Source of the DNA: Halomonas sp. Y3 | GTDB taxonomy: Bacteria; Pseudomonadota; Gammaproteobacteria; Pseudomonadales; Halomonadaceae | Direction: 5' to 3' | Length of the DNA: 64,000 bases | NCBI RefSeq assembly: GCF_024137965.1 | Contig: NZ_CP099975.1 | Location: 3,348,001 to 3,412,000 of the forward strand | Part shown: positions 52,824 to 62,151 of the stretch, piece by piece | Layout: each line of letters starts with the position of its first letter | Numbering within the stretch: the stretch's first letter is position 1 | Notes under the pieces: model-generated | Databases searched by the model: none | Told to the model about the DNA's origin: nothing | Seen by the model: the letters and a program-made list of their open reading frames with translations, nothing else | Made by a program: the position numbers and the translations under genes

Positions 52824-54197
52824 ATGGACGACACACCCGACGCCCTCTCCGTCAGCGAAGTGAACCGCCGCGCCCGCCGGACCCTGGAACAGGGGGTCGG
52901 CGAGCTCTGGGTGGAAGGCGAACTCTCCGGCGTGTCGCGCCCCACCTCGGGCCACCTCTACTTCACCCTCAAGGATGACCAGGCCCAGCTGCGCTGTGCG
53001 CTGTTTCGCACCCGCGCGCGCTTCGTGGCCGCCCCGATGCGCGACGGGGATCGGGTGCGAGTGCGCGGGCGGCTATCGATCTTCGAGCCCCGCGGCGACT
53101 ATCAGCTGATTGCCGAGGCCGTGCAGGCGGCAGGGGTGGGCGACCTGCTGGCCGCCTTCGAGGCGCTCAAGGCACGGCTCGCCGCCGAAGGCGTATTCGC
53201 CAACGCTCGCCCCCTGCCCCACCCGCCTCGTCATCTGCTGGTGCTGACCTCGCCCACGGGGGCGGCGATCCGCGACGTGCTGGCGGTGCTGGCGGCGCGC
53301 TGGCCCCTGGCCCGGGTCACCCTGATACCGGTGCCGGTGCAGGGCCGCGAGGCCGCCCCGGCGATGATCTCGGCGCTGGGCCTGCTCAACCGTCAGGCCG
53401 CGCTGGACCCCGCCCGGGACGCCATCCTGATCACCCGCGGCGGCGGCAGCCTGGAGGACCTCTGGGCCTTCAACGATGAGCACCTGGCCCGGGCCCTCTT
53501 CCACTCAAGGCTGCCGGTGATGTCGGCGGTGGGCCATGAGGTGGATGTGACCCTGGCCGACTTCGCCGCCGATGCCCGGGCGCCCACCCCCTCCGCCGCC
53601 GCCGAGCAGCTGGTACCCGACCAGCGCGCGCTGGCCCAGCGCCTGGCCACGCTGGAAACGCGGCTGGCCAATGCCGTTCGCAGCCGCCAGGAGCGGGAGG
53701 GGCAGCGGCTCGACCACCTGCAGGCGCGGCTGCGCCACCCCGGTGAGGTGCTGGCCCGCCGCCGCGACACCCTGGCGCTGCTGCAGGCCCGGCTGCACCG
53801 CGCCCTGGCGGCCTGCCTGGAGGGTGAGCGCCGCCGTCAGCGTCACCTGGCGACGCGGCTGTCGGCCCAGGCACCGGCCCGGCGCCTTGCCGAGAGCCGG
53901 GAGCGGCTCTCCCGCAGCGCCGCGCGGCTGCATGCCGCCATGCCAAGGAGTCTGGCCGCTCAGCGCCAGCGGCTGGCGGCCCTGGCGAGAGAGCTGCAGG
54001 CGGTCAGCCCGCTGGCGGTGCTGGGGCGCGGCTATGCGATTCTCGAGGATGAGCGAGGCCAGGTGGTGCGCCGCGCCGGCGATACCGCTCCGGGCCAGAC
54101 GCTCACCGCCCGGCTGGGCGAGGGGCGACTCGAACTCGAGGTCAGGAAGCAAGGGGCCTGCGACAACCTGCCTCGGCCGGAAAGCCCATCGGCCTGA
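52824..54197 (+). CDS. xseA: Exodeoxyribonuclease VII large subunit
   Basis: 457 residues. N-terminal OB fold (VEGELSGVSRPTSGHLYFTL and VRVRGRLSIFEPRGDYQL), catalytic core with LVLTSPTGAAIRDVLAVLAA and ITRGGGSLEDLWAFNDEHLA, followed by VGHEVDVTLADFAADARAPT. A long arginine-rich coiled coil covers residues 250-400. It degrades single-stranded DNA with XseB. The guaB/xseA neighbourhood is common in gammaproteobacteria. Confidence 0.97.
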   Translation: MDDTPDALSVSEVNRRARRTLEQGVGELWVEGELSGVSRPTSGHLYFTLKDDQAQLRCALFRTRARFVAAPMRDGDRVRVRGRLSIFEPRGDYQLIAEAVQAAGVGDLLAAFEALKARLAAEGVFANARPLPHPPRHLLVLTSPTGAAIRDVLAVLAARWPLARVTLIPVPVQGREAAPAMISALGLLNRQAALDPARDAILITRGGGSLEDLWAFNDEHLARALFHSRLPVMSAVGHEVDVTLADFAADARAPTPSAAAEQLVPDQRALAQRLATLETRLANAVRSRQEREGQRLDHLQARLRHPGEVLARRRDTLALLQARLHRALAACLEGERRRQRHLATRLSAQAPARRLAESRERLSRSAARLHAAMPRSLAAQRQRLAALARELQAVSPLAVLGRGYAILEDERGQVVRRAGDTAPGQTLTARLGEGRLELEVRKQGACDNLPRPESPSA

Positions 54198-54346
54198 TAG
54201 GTTTTTGCATATGGATATTCCATAAGGCGATATATAGGATGGTACCCGAAGCCTGAGACGAGACGCGGGTCTCCATCACCAGGCGCCAGAGTTTCAGCGT
54301 GTGCCCCCCTGGCCACACGATTCGCTCAGCAGAGAGGAGATACACC

Positions 54347-55000
54347 ATGTCACTGCGTATCAATGACGTTGTCCCGGATTTCGAAGCCGACACCAGCGAT
54401 GGCCCCATCCGCTTCCACGAGTGGATCGGCGACAGCTGGGCCATCCTGTTCTCCCACCCCAAGGACTTCACCCCGGTCTGCACCACCGAGTTCGGCGCGG
54501 TGGCCCGCCTGGGCGAGGAGTGGAAGAAGCGCGGCACCAAGGTGATCGGCATCTCCACCGACGGCGTGGAAGAGCACAAGGCGTGGATCAAGGATATCGC
54601 CAGCTACGCCGACTGCGACGTCGGTTTCCCGATCATCGCCGATGAAGACCTCAAGATCGCCAAGCTGTTCGACATGCTGCCCGCCGACGCCTACCTGCCG
54701 GACGGCGCCACGCCGGAAGACAGCGCCACCGTGCGCTCGGTCTTCATCATCGGCCCGGACAAGCAGCTGAAGCTGGCCATGATCTACCCGATGAACGTCG
54801 GCCGTAACTTCGCCGAGGTGCTGCGCGCCCTGGATGCCCTGCAGACCGCCAACAGCCAGAGCATCGCCACTCCCGCCGACTGGACCGTGGGTCAGGACGT
54901 CATCGTGCCCCTGTCGCTCTCCGACGAGGAAGCGGTGGCCAGGTTCGGCAAGATCGACAAGGTCTTCCCCTACCTGCGCAAGGCCCCGCTGCCCCAGTAA
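54347..55000 (+). CDS. Peroxiredoxin, Prx6 (1-Cys-like) subfamily
   Basis: 217 residues from MSLRINDVVPDFEADT with GAGGAG 9 bases upstream. The peroxidatic Cys is in SHPKDFTPVCTTEFG. Prx6-type features include SIDSVEEH-like GISTDGVEEHKAW, MIYPMNVGRNFAEVLR and the C-terminal extension KVFPYLRKAPLPQ. It reduces H2O2 and organic peroxides in the cytoplasm. It stands alone between xseA and the convergent glrR. Confidence 0.95.
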   Translation: MSLRINDVVPDFEADTSDGPIRFHEWIGDSWAILFSHPKDFTPVCTTEFGAVARLGEEWKKRGTKVIGISTDGVEEHKAWIKDIASYADCDVGFPIIADEDLKIAKLFDMLPADAYLPDGATPEDSATVRSVFIIGPDKQLKLAMIYPMNVGRNFAEVLRALDALQTANSQSIATPADWTVGQDVIVPLSLSDEEAVARFGKIDKVFPYLRKAPLPQ

Positions 55001-55038
55001 GCGCAGCGAGAGCCGCCACGGGCTCGGCCTGTGACCCC

Positions 55039-55066
55039 GACGCCCCCTGCCCCGGCAGGGGGCGTC
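55039..55066. terminator. Bidirectional hairpin between peroxiredoxin and glrR
   Basis: GACGCCCCCTGCC and GGCAGGGGGCGTC form a perfect 13-bp stem with a 2-base loop in the gap between convergent genes. The T tracts are weak on both sides. Confidence 0.7.
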
Positions 55067-55069
55067 GCG

Positions 55070-56512
55070 TTATGGCCCACCCGGCTTGAAGGTGGCGGGC
55101 TCCAGGTCATGGCGCCCCAGCAGCTTGTAGAAGTCGGTGCGGTTGCGCCCGGCGATGCGGGCGGCCTGGGTCACGTTGCCTTCGGTGATCTTGAGCACCT
55201 TGATCAGGTAGCTGCGCTCGAAGGCGGCCCGGGCATCGTTGAAGGTGGGCAGGGCGCTCTCCTCGGCGGCCAGGGCCTGGGCCACCAGCGCCTCGGGGAT
55301 CATCGCCGAGCTGGTCAGGGCCACGCACTGCTCCACCACGTTGACCAGCTGGCGCACGTTGCCCGGCCAGGCGCTGGCGGCCAGCAGGTTGAGGGCCTCC
55401 GGAGAGAAGCCCTTGACGAAGGGCTTGTGGCGCTCGGCGGCCTGGGCCACCAGGTGCTTGGCCAAGAGCGGCACGTCCTCGGCGCGCTCCTTGAGGGCCG
55501 GCAGGCGCAGGTTGACCACGTTGAGGCGGTAGTAGAGATCCTCGCGGAACTCCCCTTCGCGCATGGCGCGATCCAGGTCGCGATGAGTGGCGGAGATGAT
55601 CCGCACATCGATGGGAATCGAGGTGGTCGAGCCCAGCGGTCGGACCTGGCGCTCCTGCAGGGCCCGCAGCAGCTTGACCTGCAGCGCCAGCGGCATGTCA
55701 CCGATCTCGTCGAGAAACAGGGTGCCGCCATCGGCGGCCTGGAACAGGCCGTTGTGCTCGCTGATGGCACCGGTAAAGGCGCCCTTGGCGTGGCCGAACA
55801 GTTCGCTCTCCAGCAGCTGCTCCGGCAGGGCCCCGCAGTTGATCGCCACGAAGGGACGGTCGGCCCGCCGGCTGGCACGATGGATGGCCCTCGCCATCAG
55901 CTCCTTGCCCGACCCCGAGGGGCCGGTCACCAGCACGCTGACATCGGAGCCCGCCACCATGCGCGCCTGCTCGAGGAGGCGCTCCATGTCCGGGCTTCTG
56001 GTGATGATCTCGGCGCGCCAGGCGTCGTCACCCTCGGCGGCCGAGGCCGGCGCCTGGGCCAGGGCCTCGTCGATGGCGGCGAACAGCTCCTCCCGATCCA
56101 CCGGCTTGGTGAGGAAGCTGAACACCCCCTCGCGGGTGGCACTCACCGCATCCGGAATCGAGCCGTGGGCGGTGAGCAGGATCACCGGCAGGCCCGGCAC
56201 CTGTCGCTGCACCTCGCGAAAGAGCGCCAGGCCATCCATCTCGTCCATGCGCAGGTCGGTCAGCACCAGGTCGGGGCGGCTGAGCTCCAGGGCCTTGAGG
56301 GCATCGCGGCCGCTCTCGGCGGTGGTGACGCGGAAGCCACGGCTCTCCAGGCGCATGCCGAGCAGCTTGAGCAGGCTGACGTCGTCATCCACCAGCAGGA
56401 TGTGCGGGCCGGCACCTCGACCACCAGGGCCGCGCGCACCCGGCGCCGCTCCACCGGCCTGACGGGCGCCCTGGGCGCGGGCCTGCAGGTGCAGGGGGGT
56501 CACGTGCTTCAC
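55070..56512 (-). CDS. glrR: Sigma-54-dependent response regulator GlrR (QseF)
   Basis: 480 residues. Receiver domain (residues about 37-150) with ILLVDDDVSLLKLLGMRLE and the phospho-Asp in PDLVLTDLRMDEMDGL; AAA+ domain with GPSGSGKELMARAIHRAS, the sigma-54-contacting GAFTGA and GGTLFLDEIGDMPL; Fis-type HTH at the C-terminus (EGNVTQAARIAGRNRTDFYK). With the adjacent kinase and QseG it forms the cell-envelope-responsive system that activates sigma-54 promoters. It follows qseG by 12 bases. The N-terminus may be over-extended by about 30 residues. Confidence 0.93.
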   Translation of the reverse strand: MKHVTPLHLQARAQGARQAGGAAPGARGPGGRGAGPHILLVDDDVSLLKLLGMRLESRGFRVTTAESGRDALKALELSRPDLVLTDLRMDEMDGLALFREVQRQVPGLPVILLTAHGSIPDAVSATREGVFSFLTKPVDREELFAAIDEALAQAPASAAEGDDAWRAEIITRSPDMERLLEQARMVAGSDVSVLVTGPSGSGKELMARAIHRASRRADRPFVAINCGALPEQLLESELFGHAKGAFTGAISEHNGLFQAADGGTLFLDEIGDMPLALQVKLLRALQERQVRPLGSTTSIPIDVRIISATHRDLDRAMREGEFREDLYYRLNVVNLRLPALKERAEDVPLLAKHLVAQAAERHKPFVKGFSPEALNLLAASAWPGNVRQLVNVVEQCVALTSSAMIPEALVAQALAAEESALPTFNDARAAFERSYLIKVLKITEGNVTQAARIAGRNRTDFYKLLGRHDLEPATFKPGGP

Positions 56513-56524
56513 GTCGTTCTCCTG

Positions 56525-57100
56525 TCAGTCGGTCTGCTGTCGCAGGTTGATGCTCTGCTCGATGGCGGTCAGCGCCTCGAGCTTCTCGGCTAGGGCGGCC
56601 TTCTCCTCCTCCAGCGCCGCGAGCCGACCCTCGGCGTCGGCCAGCTCGCCACGGACCCCCTCCAGGCGGCGCACCATGCTGCGCCGGCCCTCCAGCTCGT
56701 TGAGCCAGTAGCGCAGCAGCGGCTGCAGCGCCACCGGCGCCGACGCCAGATCGGCCTTGTAGAGCTCCGAGGCCTGGTCCCACTGGCGCTCATTGCCCCA
56801 GCTCAGGGCCACGGCCCGCGCCAGGCGCCGTTCGCTGGCGCTGCCCTCGAGCCGGGCCAGGATGGCGTCACGCCAGGCGCGATCGCCGCGCTGGGAGGCC
56901 AGGCCGAAGGCCACCCAGTCATCGAGCAGGCAGGCCGGATCGGCAAAGTCGGGAATGCCGCCCGGGCAGACGCTGGGCACGCTGTCGATCGCCGGGGCCG
57001 CATCGCGGCTGGCGCCCCCTCCGAAGGGAGCATCCGGCAGGAGCTCGCAGCCAGCCAGCCAGAGGGCGGTCATGCAGGCGAGCAGGGGGCGAAAACGCAT
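56525..57100 (-). CDS. qseG: QseG-like lipoprotein
   Basis: 191 residues. A lipobox (LLACMTALWLAGC) indicates outer-membrane lipoprotein processing. The C-terminal half is coiled coil (LEGVRGELADAEGRLAALEE). QseG connects envelope status to the GlrK kinase. Its place between kinase and regulator genes gives the identity; sequence conservation in this family is low. Confidence 0.82.
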   Translation of the reverse strand: MRFRPLLACMTALWLAGCELLPDAPFGGGASRDAAPAIDSVPSVCPGGIPDFADPACLLDDWVAFGLASQRGDRAWRDAILARLEGSASERRLARAVALSWGNERQWDQASELYKADLASAPVALQPLLRYWLNELEGRRSMVRRLEGVRGELADAEGRLAALEEEKAALAEKLEALTAIEQSINLRQQTD

Positions 57101-57104
57101 GACA

Positions 57105-58601
57105 TCAGTTCCTTGCAGGGTGGCTCGCCTCCTGGGCGAGCTCGGGGTTGAGGGGCATGAGGGGCAGGCTCGCGTGGAGCCCTGCCGGGAGGGTCAGGCG
57201 GAAACAGACGGCCAGCCGGGGATCCTCCACCAGCTCGAGCTGCCCCTGCTGGATCCGCGCGCAGTCCGCGGCCACCGAGAGCCCGATGCCGGACCCCTTG
57301 AGAGGCCCCTTGCGGCGCGCCTGCCCCTGGTAGAAGGCCTCGAACAGGCGCGGCCGATCGGCCTCGGCGATGGGCTCACCGCTGTTGGCCACCTCCACCT
57401 CCAGCCGGTCTCCACGCCGCCGAGCGCGGATCTCGAGCACACCACCGTCTTCACCGTAGGCGATGGCGTTGGAGATCAGGTTGTCCAGGAGACGCGAGGT
57501 GGCGGTGTGGTCCAGCGACCACTCCAGGGGGCCATCGAAGCTGCTGACCGCCATGCCCTTGTTGGCCAGCGCCAGGCGATGCTTGGCCAGCACCTCCCGC
57601 ACCACGGTGGCGACATCCAGCCGCTCGGGCGTGACCTGACGGTTATGCTGCAGCAGGTTGTAGTCGAGCAGCTGCTCGATCAGCCGCTGCAGCTCGCCGC
57701 CGCTGGCATCGATCAGTTCGAGGATCTCGCGCTGGGGGGGCGACAGCTCACCGGCCACGCCGTCGGCCAGCAGGGCTGCACCCTCGCGAACGCTGGCCAG
57801 CGGCGTCTTGAGCTCATGGGACATATGGCGCAGGAACTGCTGCTTCTCGGCCTCGAGCTCCTCGAGCCGCGATGCCAGCCAGTCGAGACGCTCGTCGAGC
57901 TGCACCAGCTCTGCCGGCCCCTGTACCGGCCGCGCCGCACTGCGGGGGGCACCGCTGCCGATACCCAGGATACGCCGCTCCAGCTGGCGCACCGGGCGAA
58001 TGATCAGCCAGGAGAAGAGCAGCATCAGCACCAGGCTGGCGGAGACCAGCGCCGCGGTCTGCAGCCAGAGGCGGGCCTGTACCGTCTCGGCCCGCTCGCG
58101 GATCGCCTCGATGCGGGCATCGATATGGCGGTTGGTGGCGCGACGCATCGACTCGGTACGCTCGGCGAAGGCGGGGAAGATCACCAGCTGCTGCTCGAAG
58201 AGCTCCCGAGGCAGCTCGGGCAGCCGCTCCAGCAGCTCCAGCTGACGCGCCAGCACGGCCACATCGTCCTCTTCACCCAGCAGCTCGCGCTGCTCGGCGA
58301 GCAGGTCGCGATACTCCCTGAGGCGCTCGACGTAGATATCGAGCAGGCTCTCCTGCTCGACCACCGCATACTGACGGGCGCTGCGCTCGAGCTCCAGCGC
58401 CAGGATGCCCAGGGTACGAGCGCGGCGGGTCTCCTCCACCGCCTGGCGCGCGCTGACGTCCGCCAGCCGCGAGAGCTCCGACAGGGCCTGGGCCGCCTGG
58501 AACATCAAGACGCCCAGCGGGAGCATCACCACCAGAAAGGCGAGCAGAACAAGCTGAAACAGCGAGCGGGGGCGCCAGCGACGCGTCACACGAATGGTCA
58601 T
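57105..58601 (-). CDS. glrK: Sensor histidine kinase GlrK (QseE)
   Basis: 498 residues from MTIRVTRRWRPRS. TM1 (LFQLVLLAFLVVMLPLGVLM), a helical periplasmic domain, TM2 (AALVSASLVLMLLFSWLI), HAMP, the H box FLRHMSHELKTPLASVREG, N box LLDNLISNAIAYGEDG and G2 GSGIGLSVAADC. It phosphorylates GlrR. The periplasmic domain is four-helix-like without a recognised ligand fold. Overlapping antisense long frames are shadows. Confidence 0.93.
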   Translation of the reverse strand: MTIRVTRRWRPRSLFQLVLLAFLVVMLPLGVLMFQAAQALSELSRLADVSARQAVEETRRARTLGILALELERSARQYAVVEQESLLDIYVERLREYRDLLAEQRELLGEEDDVAVLARQLELLERLPELPRELFEQQLVIFPAFAERTESMRRATNRHIDARIEAIRERAETVQARLWLQTAALVSASLVLMLLFSWLIIRPVRQLERRILGIGSGAPRSAARPVQGPAELVQLDERLDWLASRLEELEAEKQQFLRHMSHELKTPLASVREGAALLADGVAGELSPPQREILELIDASGGELQRLIEQLLDYNLLQHNRQVTPERLDVATVVREVLAKHRLALANKGMAVSSFDGPLEWSLDHTATSRLLDNLISNAIAYGEDGGVLEIRARRRGDRLEVEVANSGEPIAEADRPRLFEAFYQGQARRKGPLKGSGIGLSVAADCARIQQGQLELVEDPRLAVCFRLTLPAGLHASLPLMPLNPELAQEASHPARN

Positions 58602-58740
58602 GTCCAGCGTTCTTTGCAGGAGGATGGGTGGCAGAAAAAGTGGGGATACCGCCATCTTCTAGACCTTCAGGATACCAGAGTTCTGCCGGCCATCGCGGCG
58701 CCATGTTGCCTGCGCTGCCACCCGCGCGGCTGCCGGACGG

Positions 58741-59209
58741 AAAAAAAAGGGCCGGCAGAGCCGGCCCAAGTACGCAGGGAACTGAAGGGTCTGGAAAGCG
58801 AACCGCGCAAACCGCCTGACCGGTGCGGCAACGCGCTTTCCATGGGCCCGAGGGCCCCGAAGCCATGTGACCCCATCTGCCGCCAGGGGCTGGGGCCCCA
58901 TGCGGGCAGCCTGCCTTGCGGCACACCACCCTGCTTCGTCTTCGGCACCACCGCCCCGGCCGAGCCGGCGGCGATGCTGCGCAATTCGATCCCCCCGCAG
59001 GGGGGAGAGGCATCCATGCCAGGGCATCCTTGCCCCTGAAGGTACGCGTCCTTGATCGAGTCGGTACCCGTCTCATCGCAACCTTGAGTCACACATCGCT
59101 AGGAGCAGACGCTGGTCGCTTCGCGGGTCGACACGCACAGGGCAGTGATTGCCTGACCCCCTTGGCGACCGAAGACGATTCGAGCCGTAGTGAATCGTCT
59201 CCGTTGCTC
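58741..59209 (-). ncRNA. Candidate small RNA upstream of glrK
   Basis: A textbook terminator on the minus strand (GGGCCGGC-TCT-GCCGGCCC then eight T; 58767-58741) stops a transcript just before glrK, yet no plausible gene feeds it. Upstream at 59222-59237 is a sigma-54-like promoter on the same strand. The interval is rich in GC hairpins (for example a six-pair CCCCCC/GGGGGG stem near 58995). In enterobacteria the sRNA GlmY lies upstream of glrK and is sigma-54/GlrR-controlled. The analogy is positional; sequence homology is not visible. Confidence 0.4.
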
Positions 59210-59221
59210 GCCTAGAGTACT

Positions 59222-59237
59222 GCCAACACCGTGCCAG
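59222..59237 (-). promoter_or_regulatory. Sigma-54-type promoter
   Basis: On the minus strand TGGCACGGTGTTGGCA has GG and GC separated by exactly 10 bases, with the TGGCACG -24 element perfect and one deviation (TTGGC for TTGC) at -12. An adjacent inverted repeat TCATTG-AAAA-CAATGA lies at 59251-59266. GlrR, encoded nearby, is a sigma-54 activator. Confidence 0.5.
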
Positions 59238-59512
59238 AAACCTTGTGTTATCATTGAAAACAATGACTTAAAACTAGCTCCGGCGCTACTGACGCCAGAG
59301 CACGGCCGGAGCGGGCCCGCCAGGCACGAAAATCGGGGGAATTTCGTTGCCATATGGCGACGCCTACCTAGAGCCTCACGAAAAAATAGCTTTATAACAA
59401 CAACTTAAAAAGTCACCCAATAGAGACAGCTGCCCCTCTCCTGACGCCTGAAAGCGACAGGGCGCCACGAAAGGGTTCACCACACCACCATCGAGAGCCC
59501 GACGACATGTCT

Positions 59513-60427
59513 TCAAGGCATCTCGATCCCCAGTTCTTCAATGAAGTGGTCACGTCGAGTGATCGCCGTGGCGGCATCATCCCCGGCCACAGTGGCACAA
59601 GCATTGATCAGGCACTCAGCCGCGGCGAAGAAGGCGACCATGCTATTGGAAATGAAGCTAGTCTCATGGGGCACCAGAATCGAGACACACGAGTGCCGCA
59701 CCAGCGGAGAGCTCGCATAGTCGGTAATGATCAACGTCTTCACGCCGTGCTCATGGGCGAGGCGACAGACATCGACTACCTGACGCGTGTAGGGCTTGCA
59801 GCTAGCGGCCACCAACACGTCTCCTGGCGACATCGCCGCGAGGCCTTCGGCGATGCCGTTGCTGTAGTCGTTGAGCAACCCGACATCGGCGCGAATCATG
59901 CCCAGGCCATAGGCGATGAAACTACACAGGGCATGGAACTGGCGCACCCCATAAAGCCGAACCCGATCCGCTGACACCACCGCCTGGGCGAAGGCCTCGA
60001 GATCCACCTGCGAGAGCCCCTGCCCGAAGCGCTCGATGTTCTGTTGGTTCTCCGTGCAGAGCCTGACAGCTTGGGCCTTGAGGCACTGCCGGTCGGCCTG
60101 CAGCGCCGCGCTGGCGTGATCCCGGTAGAAGGATGCGGAGTGAGACAGTGTGCTACTCAGCAGCACACTCTGCAGGTCGCTAAAGCGCTCGTAGCCCAAA
60201 GAGCGCGCTAGCCGTGAGATGGTGGAGGGGTTGACCCCCAGATGGCGAGCAGCCGTGGAGATAGACAGCAGGGCCTGATCACCGTTAAGTTCGACCAGCC
60301 TTGCCAGCGCCTCCTGCGCCTTGGGCCCAAGGCGCAGATCAGACTCCCCCCGCGAGATGCGCAGGGAGAGTTCACGTAGGGCGTCAACCGTCTCGGGTGG
60401 ATGAGCGGCACGGGTGGTGTCCGGCAT
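59513..60427 (-). CDS. RpiR/MurR-family transcriptional regulator with SIS domain
   Basis: About 304 residues. N-terminal HTH_6 domain (SISTAARHLGVNPSTISRLARSLGY), then a SIS domain (RVRLYGVRQFHALCSFIAYG; MSPGDVLVAASCKPYTRQVV). SIS usually binds sugar phosphates, but here the regulator is last in an amino-acid-transport operon, so its ligand may differ. It overlaps the C45 gene; MIDQ at 60454 is an alternative start. The 300 bases downstream hold nothing else recognised. Confidence 0.9.
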   Translation of the reverse strand: MPDTTRAAHPPETVDALRELSLRISRGESDLRLGPKAQEALARLVELNGDQALLSISTAARHLGVNPSTISRLARSLGYERFSDLQSVLLSSTLSHSASFYRDHASAALQADRQCLKAQAVRLCTENQQNIERFGQGLSQVDLEAFAQAVVSADRVRLYGVRQFHALCSFIAYGLGMIRADVGLLNDYSNGIAEGLAAMSPGDVLVAASCKPYTRQVVDVCRLAHEHGVKTLIITDYASSPLVRHSCVSILVPHETSFISNSMVAFFAAAECLINACATVAGDDAATAITRRDHFIEELGIEMP

Positions 60428-61430
60428 AGAGGGGCGCAGCTCCTGGTCGATCATAAATTTGCCATGCTACTCCATCCGGGCCCGGTTGCATTACCGCCGT
60501 GGCCAAGGTGTTCTCTTGGTCGGGATCGTCCGGATCCTGGCGCAGGATAGGCAGCCCACTCCCCTGCCGGTCGTGAAGCACCGTTAGCGGATCGCAGTTT
60601 CCCTCCGCGATCAGCCTGTCACCTCGGATCTGGCGATCCCGGGACGAATCGGTAACGATCTGGTGCGCCAGCCCCCGAACATGGTGCAAGGCATGGTTGG
60701 CATGGACCCATGGCTTGACGATCTCTTGCGCCGACACCTCGCCCCCGCCGAACTCGACGCTGACAGCCGGACCGCCGGCGGCATCCGCCAGGGTAAAGTG
60801 GAAGCCGCCGCTGCCGGGGTGACGGCGCAGCAGCGACAGCGCCGACTCCACGTCGACCCGGTCGAGCACCGCGCGCCCCAGCACCATCCGCGGAATGTCC
60901 GGCGCCAGCCCGATCAGCCGCAGGTTGTTGACCGCCTGCACCAGGCCGGCGTTGTTGAATGCCAGGGTGTGTCCTGGCAGGGACCCCGGATAGCAGAAGG
61001 CGGTAAACCCCGGCCCCTGATCGGGCTCGCCCTCGAACATGAAGCAGTGGCCGGCAAGCTGCGGCAGGCCATCCTCATTGTGGGCGATCACAGAGCGGGT
61101 TCCCGGCACCACCAGGGTGGTGCAGCCGTCGGGCACGCTAGCCAGCAGGTCGCCGCGGCAGTTCCAGGCAAACACAGGCTCGACGGGCAGCCCCAGGCCC
61201 TCGGCAAGCCCCTCGATCTCAGCCCATATCCTAGGGAAGTGGCGCTGAGTGCTCGCGGCCATGCGAGCCATGGCCGGCTGATGCACCGGGTCGTTGAGGC
61301 GTTTCCATAGCGGGGTCGGCAGCAGCCGCTCGTGGAACGCGCGGCGACCCGCCCGGCCCAGCGCCCGGCCCAGGGTCCGGGGGGCGCCGCTGGCCCGCTG
61401 CCAGCCGATCAGAGGAGTGTGGTCAAACAT
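60384..61430 (-). CDS. C45-family (acyltransferase/penicillin acylase-like) peptidase
   Basis: 348 residues. The autoprocessing Cys lies in VPDGCTTLVVPG; SVIAHNEDGLPQLAGHCFMF and GHTLAFNNAGLVQAVNNLR are C45 (isopenicillin-N acyltransferase/AAT-like) motifs of the Ntn-hydrolase superfamily. It cleaves or transfers acyl groups on amides. Operon overlap with a polar amino-acid ABC transporter suggests it deacylates an imported N-acyl amino acid or peptide. It starts 8 bases inside the ATPase gene. Confidence 0.85.
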   Translation of the reverse strand: MFDHTPLIGWQRASGAPRTLGRALGRAGRRAFHERLLPTPLWKRLNDPVHQPAMARMAASTQRHFPRIWAEIEGLAEGLGLPVEPVFAWNCRGDLLASVPDGCTTLVVPGTRSVIAHNEDGLPQLAGHCFMFEGEPDQGPGFTAFCYPGSLPGHTLAFNNAGLVQAVNNLRLIGLAPDIPRMVLGRAVLDRVDVESALSLLRRHPGSGGFHFTLADAAGGPAVSVEFGGGEVSAQEIVKPWVHANHALHHVRGLAHQIVTDSSRDRQIRGDRLIAEGNCDPLTVLHDRQGSGLPILRQDPDDPDQENTLATAVMQPGPDGVAWQIYDRPGAAPLYAGHHPCRSSTRDG

Positions 61431-62151
61431 GGCGTAGAAAATCCCTCATCCTGTCATTAGGTGGGCTATCGATCACCTCGGCCGGCTTGCCATCCACGGC
61501 AATCTTGCCGTGCTCCATGAAGATGAGCCGCGTACCGACCTGCTTGGCAAAGGACATTTCATGAGTTACCACCACCATGGTCATATGCTCGTCGGCCAGC
61601 GTCCGCATGACGTTGAGCACCTCTTGCTTTAGCTCAGGATCCAGCGCCGAAGTGGGCTCATCGAACAGCATCACCTTGGGCTTGATCGCCAGTGAGCGGG
61701 CAATCGCTACCCGCTGCTGTTGGCCGCCAGAGAGCTCATGGGGGTAATGCGCCTCCTTGTCGGCCAACCCCACCTTATCCAGCAGCTCGCGTGCATGACG
61801 CTTAGCCTCCTGACGCCCCACATGGCGCACCTGCCGCTGCCCAAAGGCGATATTTTCCAGAGCCGTCATCTGCGGAAAGAGATTGAACTGCTGAAACACC
61901 ATGCCCGCCTCCTGGCGGATCTCGCGCAGCACCTTGTTCCCCCCCTTCACGCTTAACTGATCGACAATTAGGTCGCCTCCGCTGATCATCTCGAGGCCAT
62001 TGATACAGCGCAGCAAGGTCGATTTCCCGGAGCCAGAAGGGCCCACCAGCACCACTACCTCCCCGCGGCGCACCTCCAGATCAACCTCATCAATCACTTT
62101 CAGTGAGCCGAAGTGTTTGGAAACATTGTGAAATTTAATAATGGCGCTCAT
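61423..62151 (-). CDS. Polar amino-acid ABC transporter ATPase (GlnQ-like)
   Basis: 242 residues from [20 protein letters not shown]. Walker [19 protein letters not shown], signature [18 protein letters not shown], Walker [21 protein letters not shown], and the H-loop in [14 protein letters not shown]. It overlaps the permease stop by 4 bases. Family: His/Glu/Gln/Arg uptake ATPases. Confidence 0.96.
   Translation of the reverse strand: MSAIIKFHNVSKHFGSLKVIDEVDLEVRRGEVVVLVGPSGSGKSTLLRCINGLEMISGGDLIVDQLSVKGGNKVLREIRQEAGMVFQQFNLFPQMTALENIAFGQRQVRHVGRQEAKRHARELLDKVGLADKEAHYPHELSGGQQQRVAIARSLAIKPKVMLFDEPTSALDPELKQEVLNVMRTLADEHMTMVVVTHEMSFAKQVGTRLIFMEHGKIAVDGKPAEVIDSPPNDRMRDFLRHV

Noticed and set aside
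56793..59039. 748-codon open frame antisense to qseG and glrK
   Set aside because: Shadow of well-supported genes; Gln/Leu/Arg-rich with no recognisable family.
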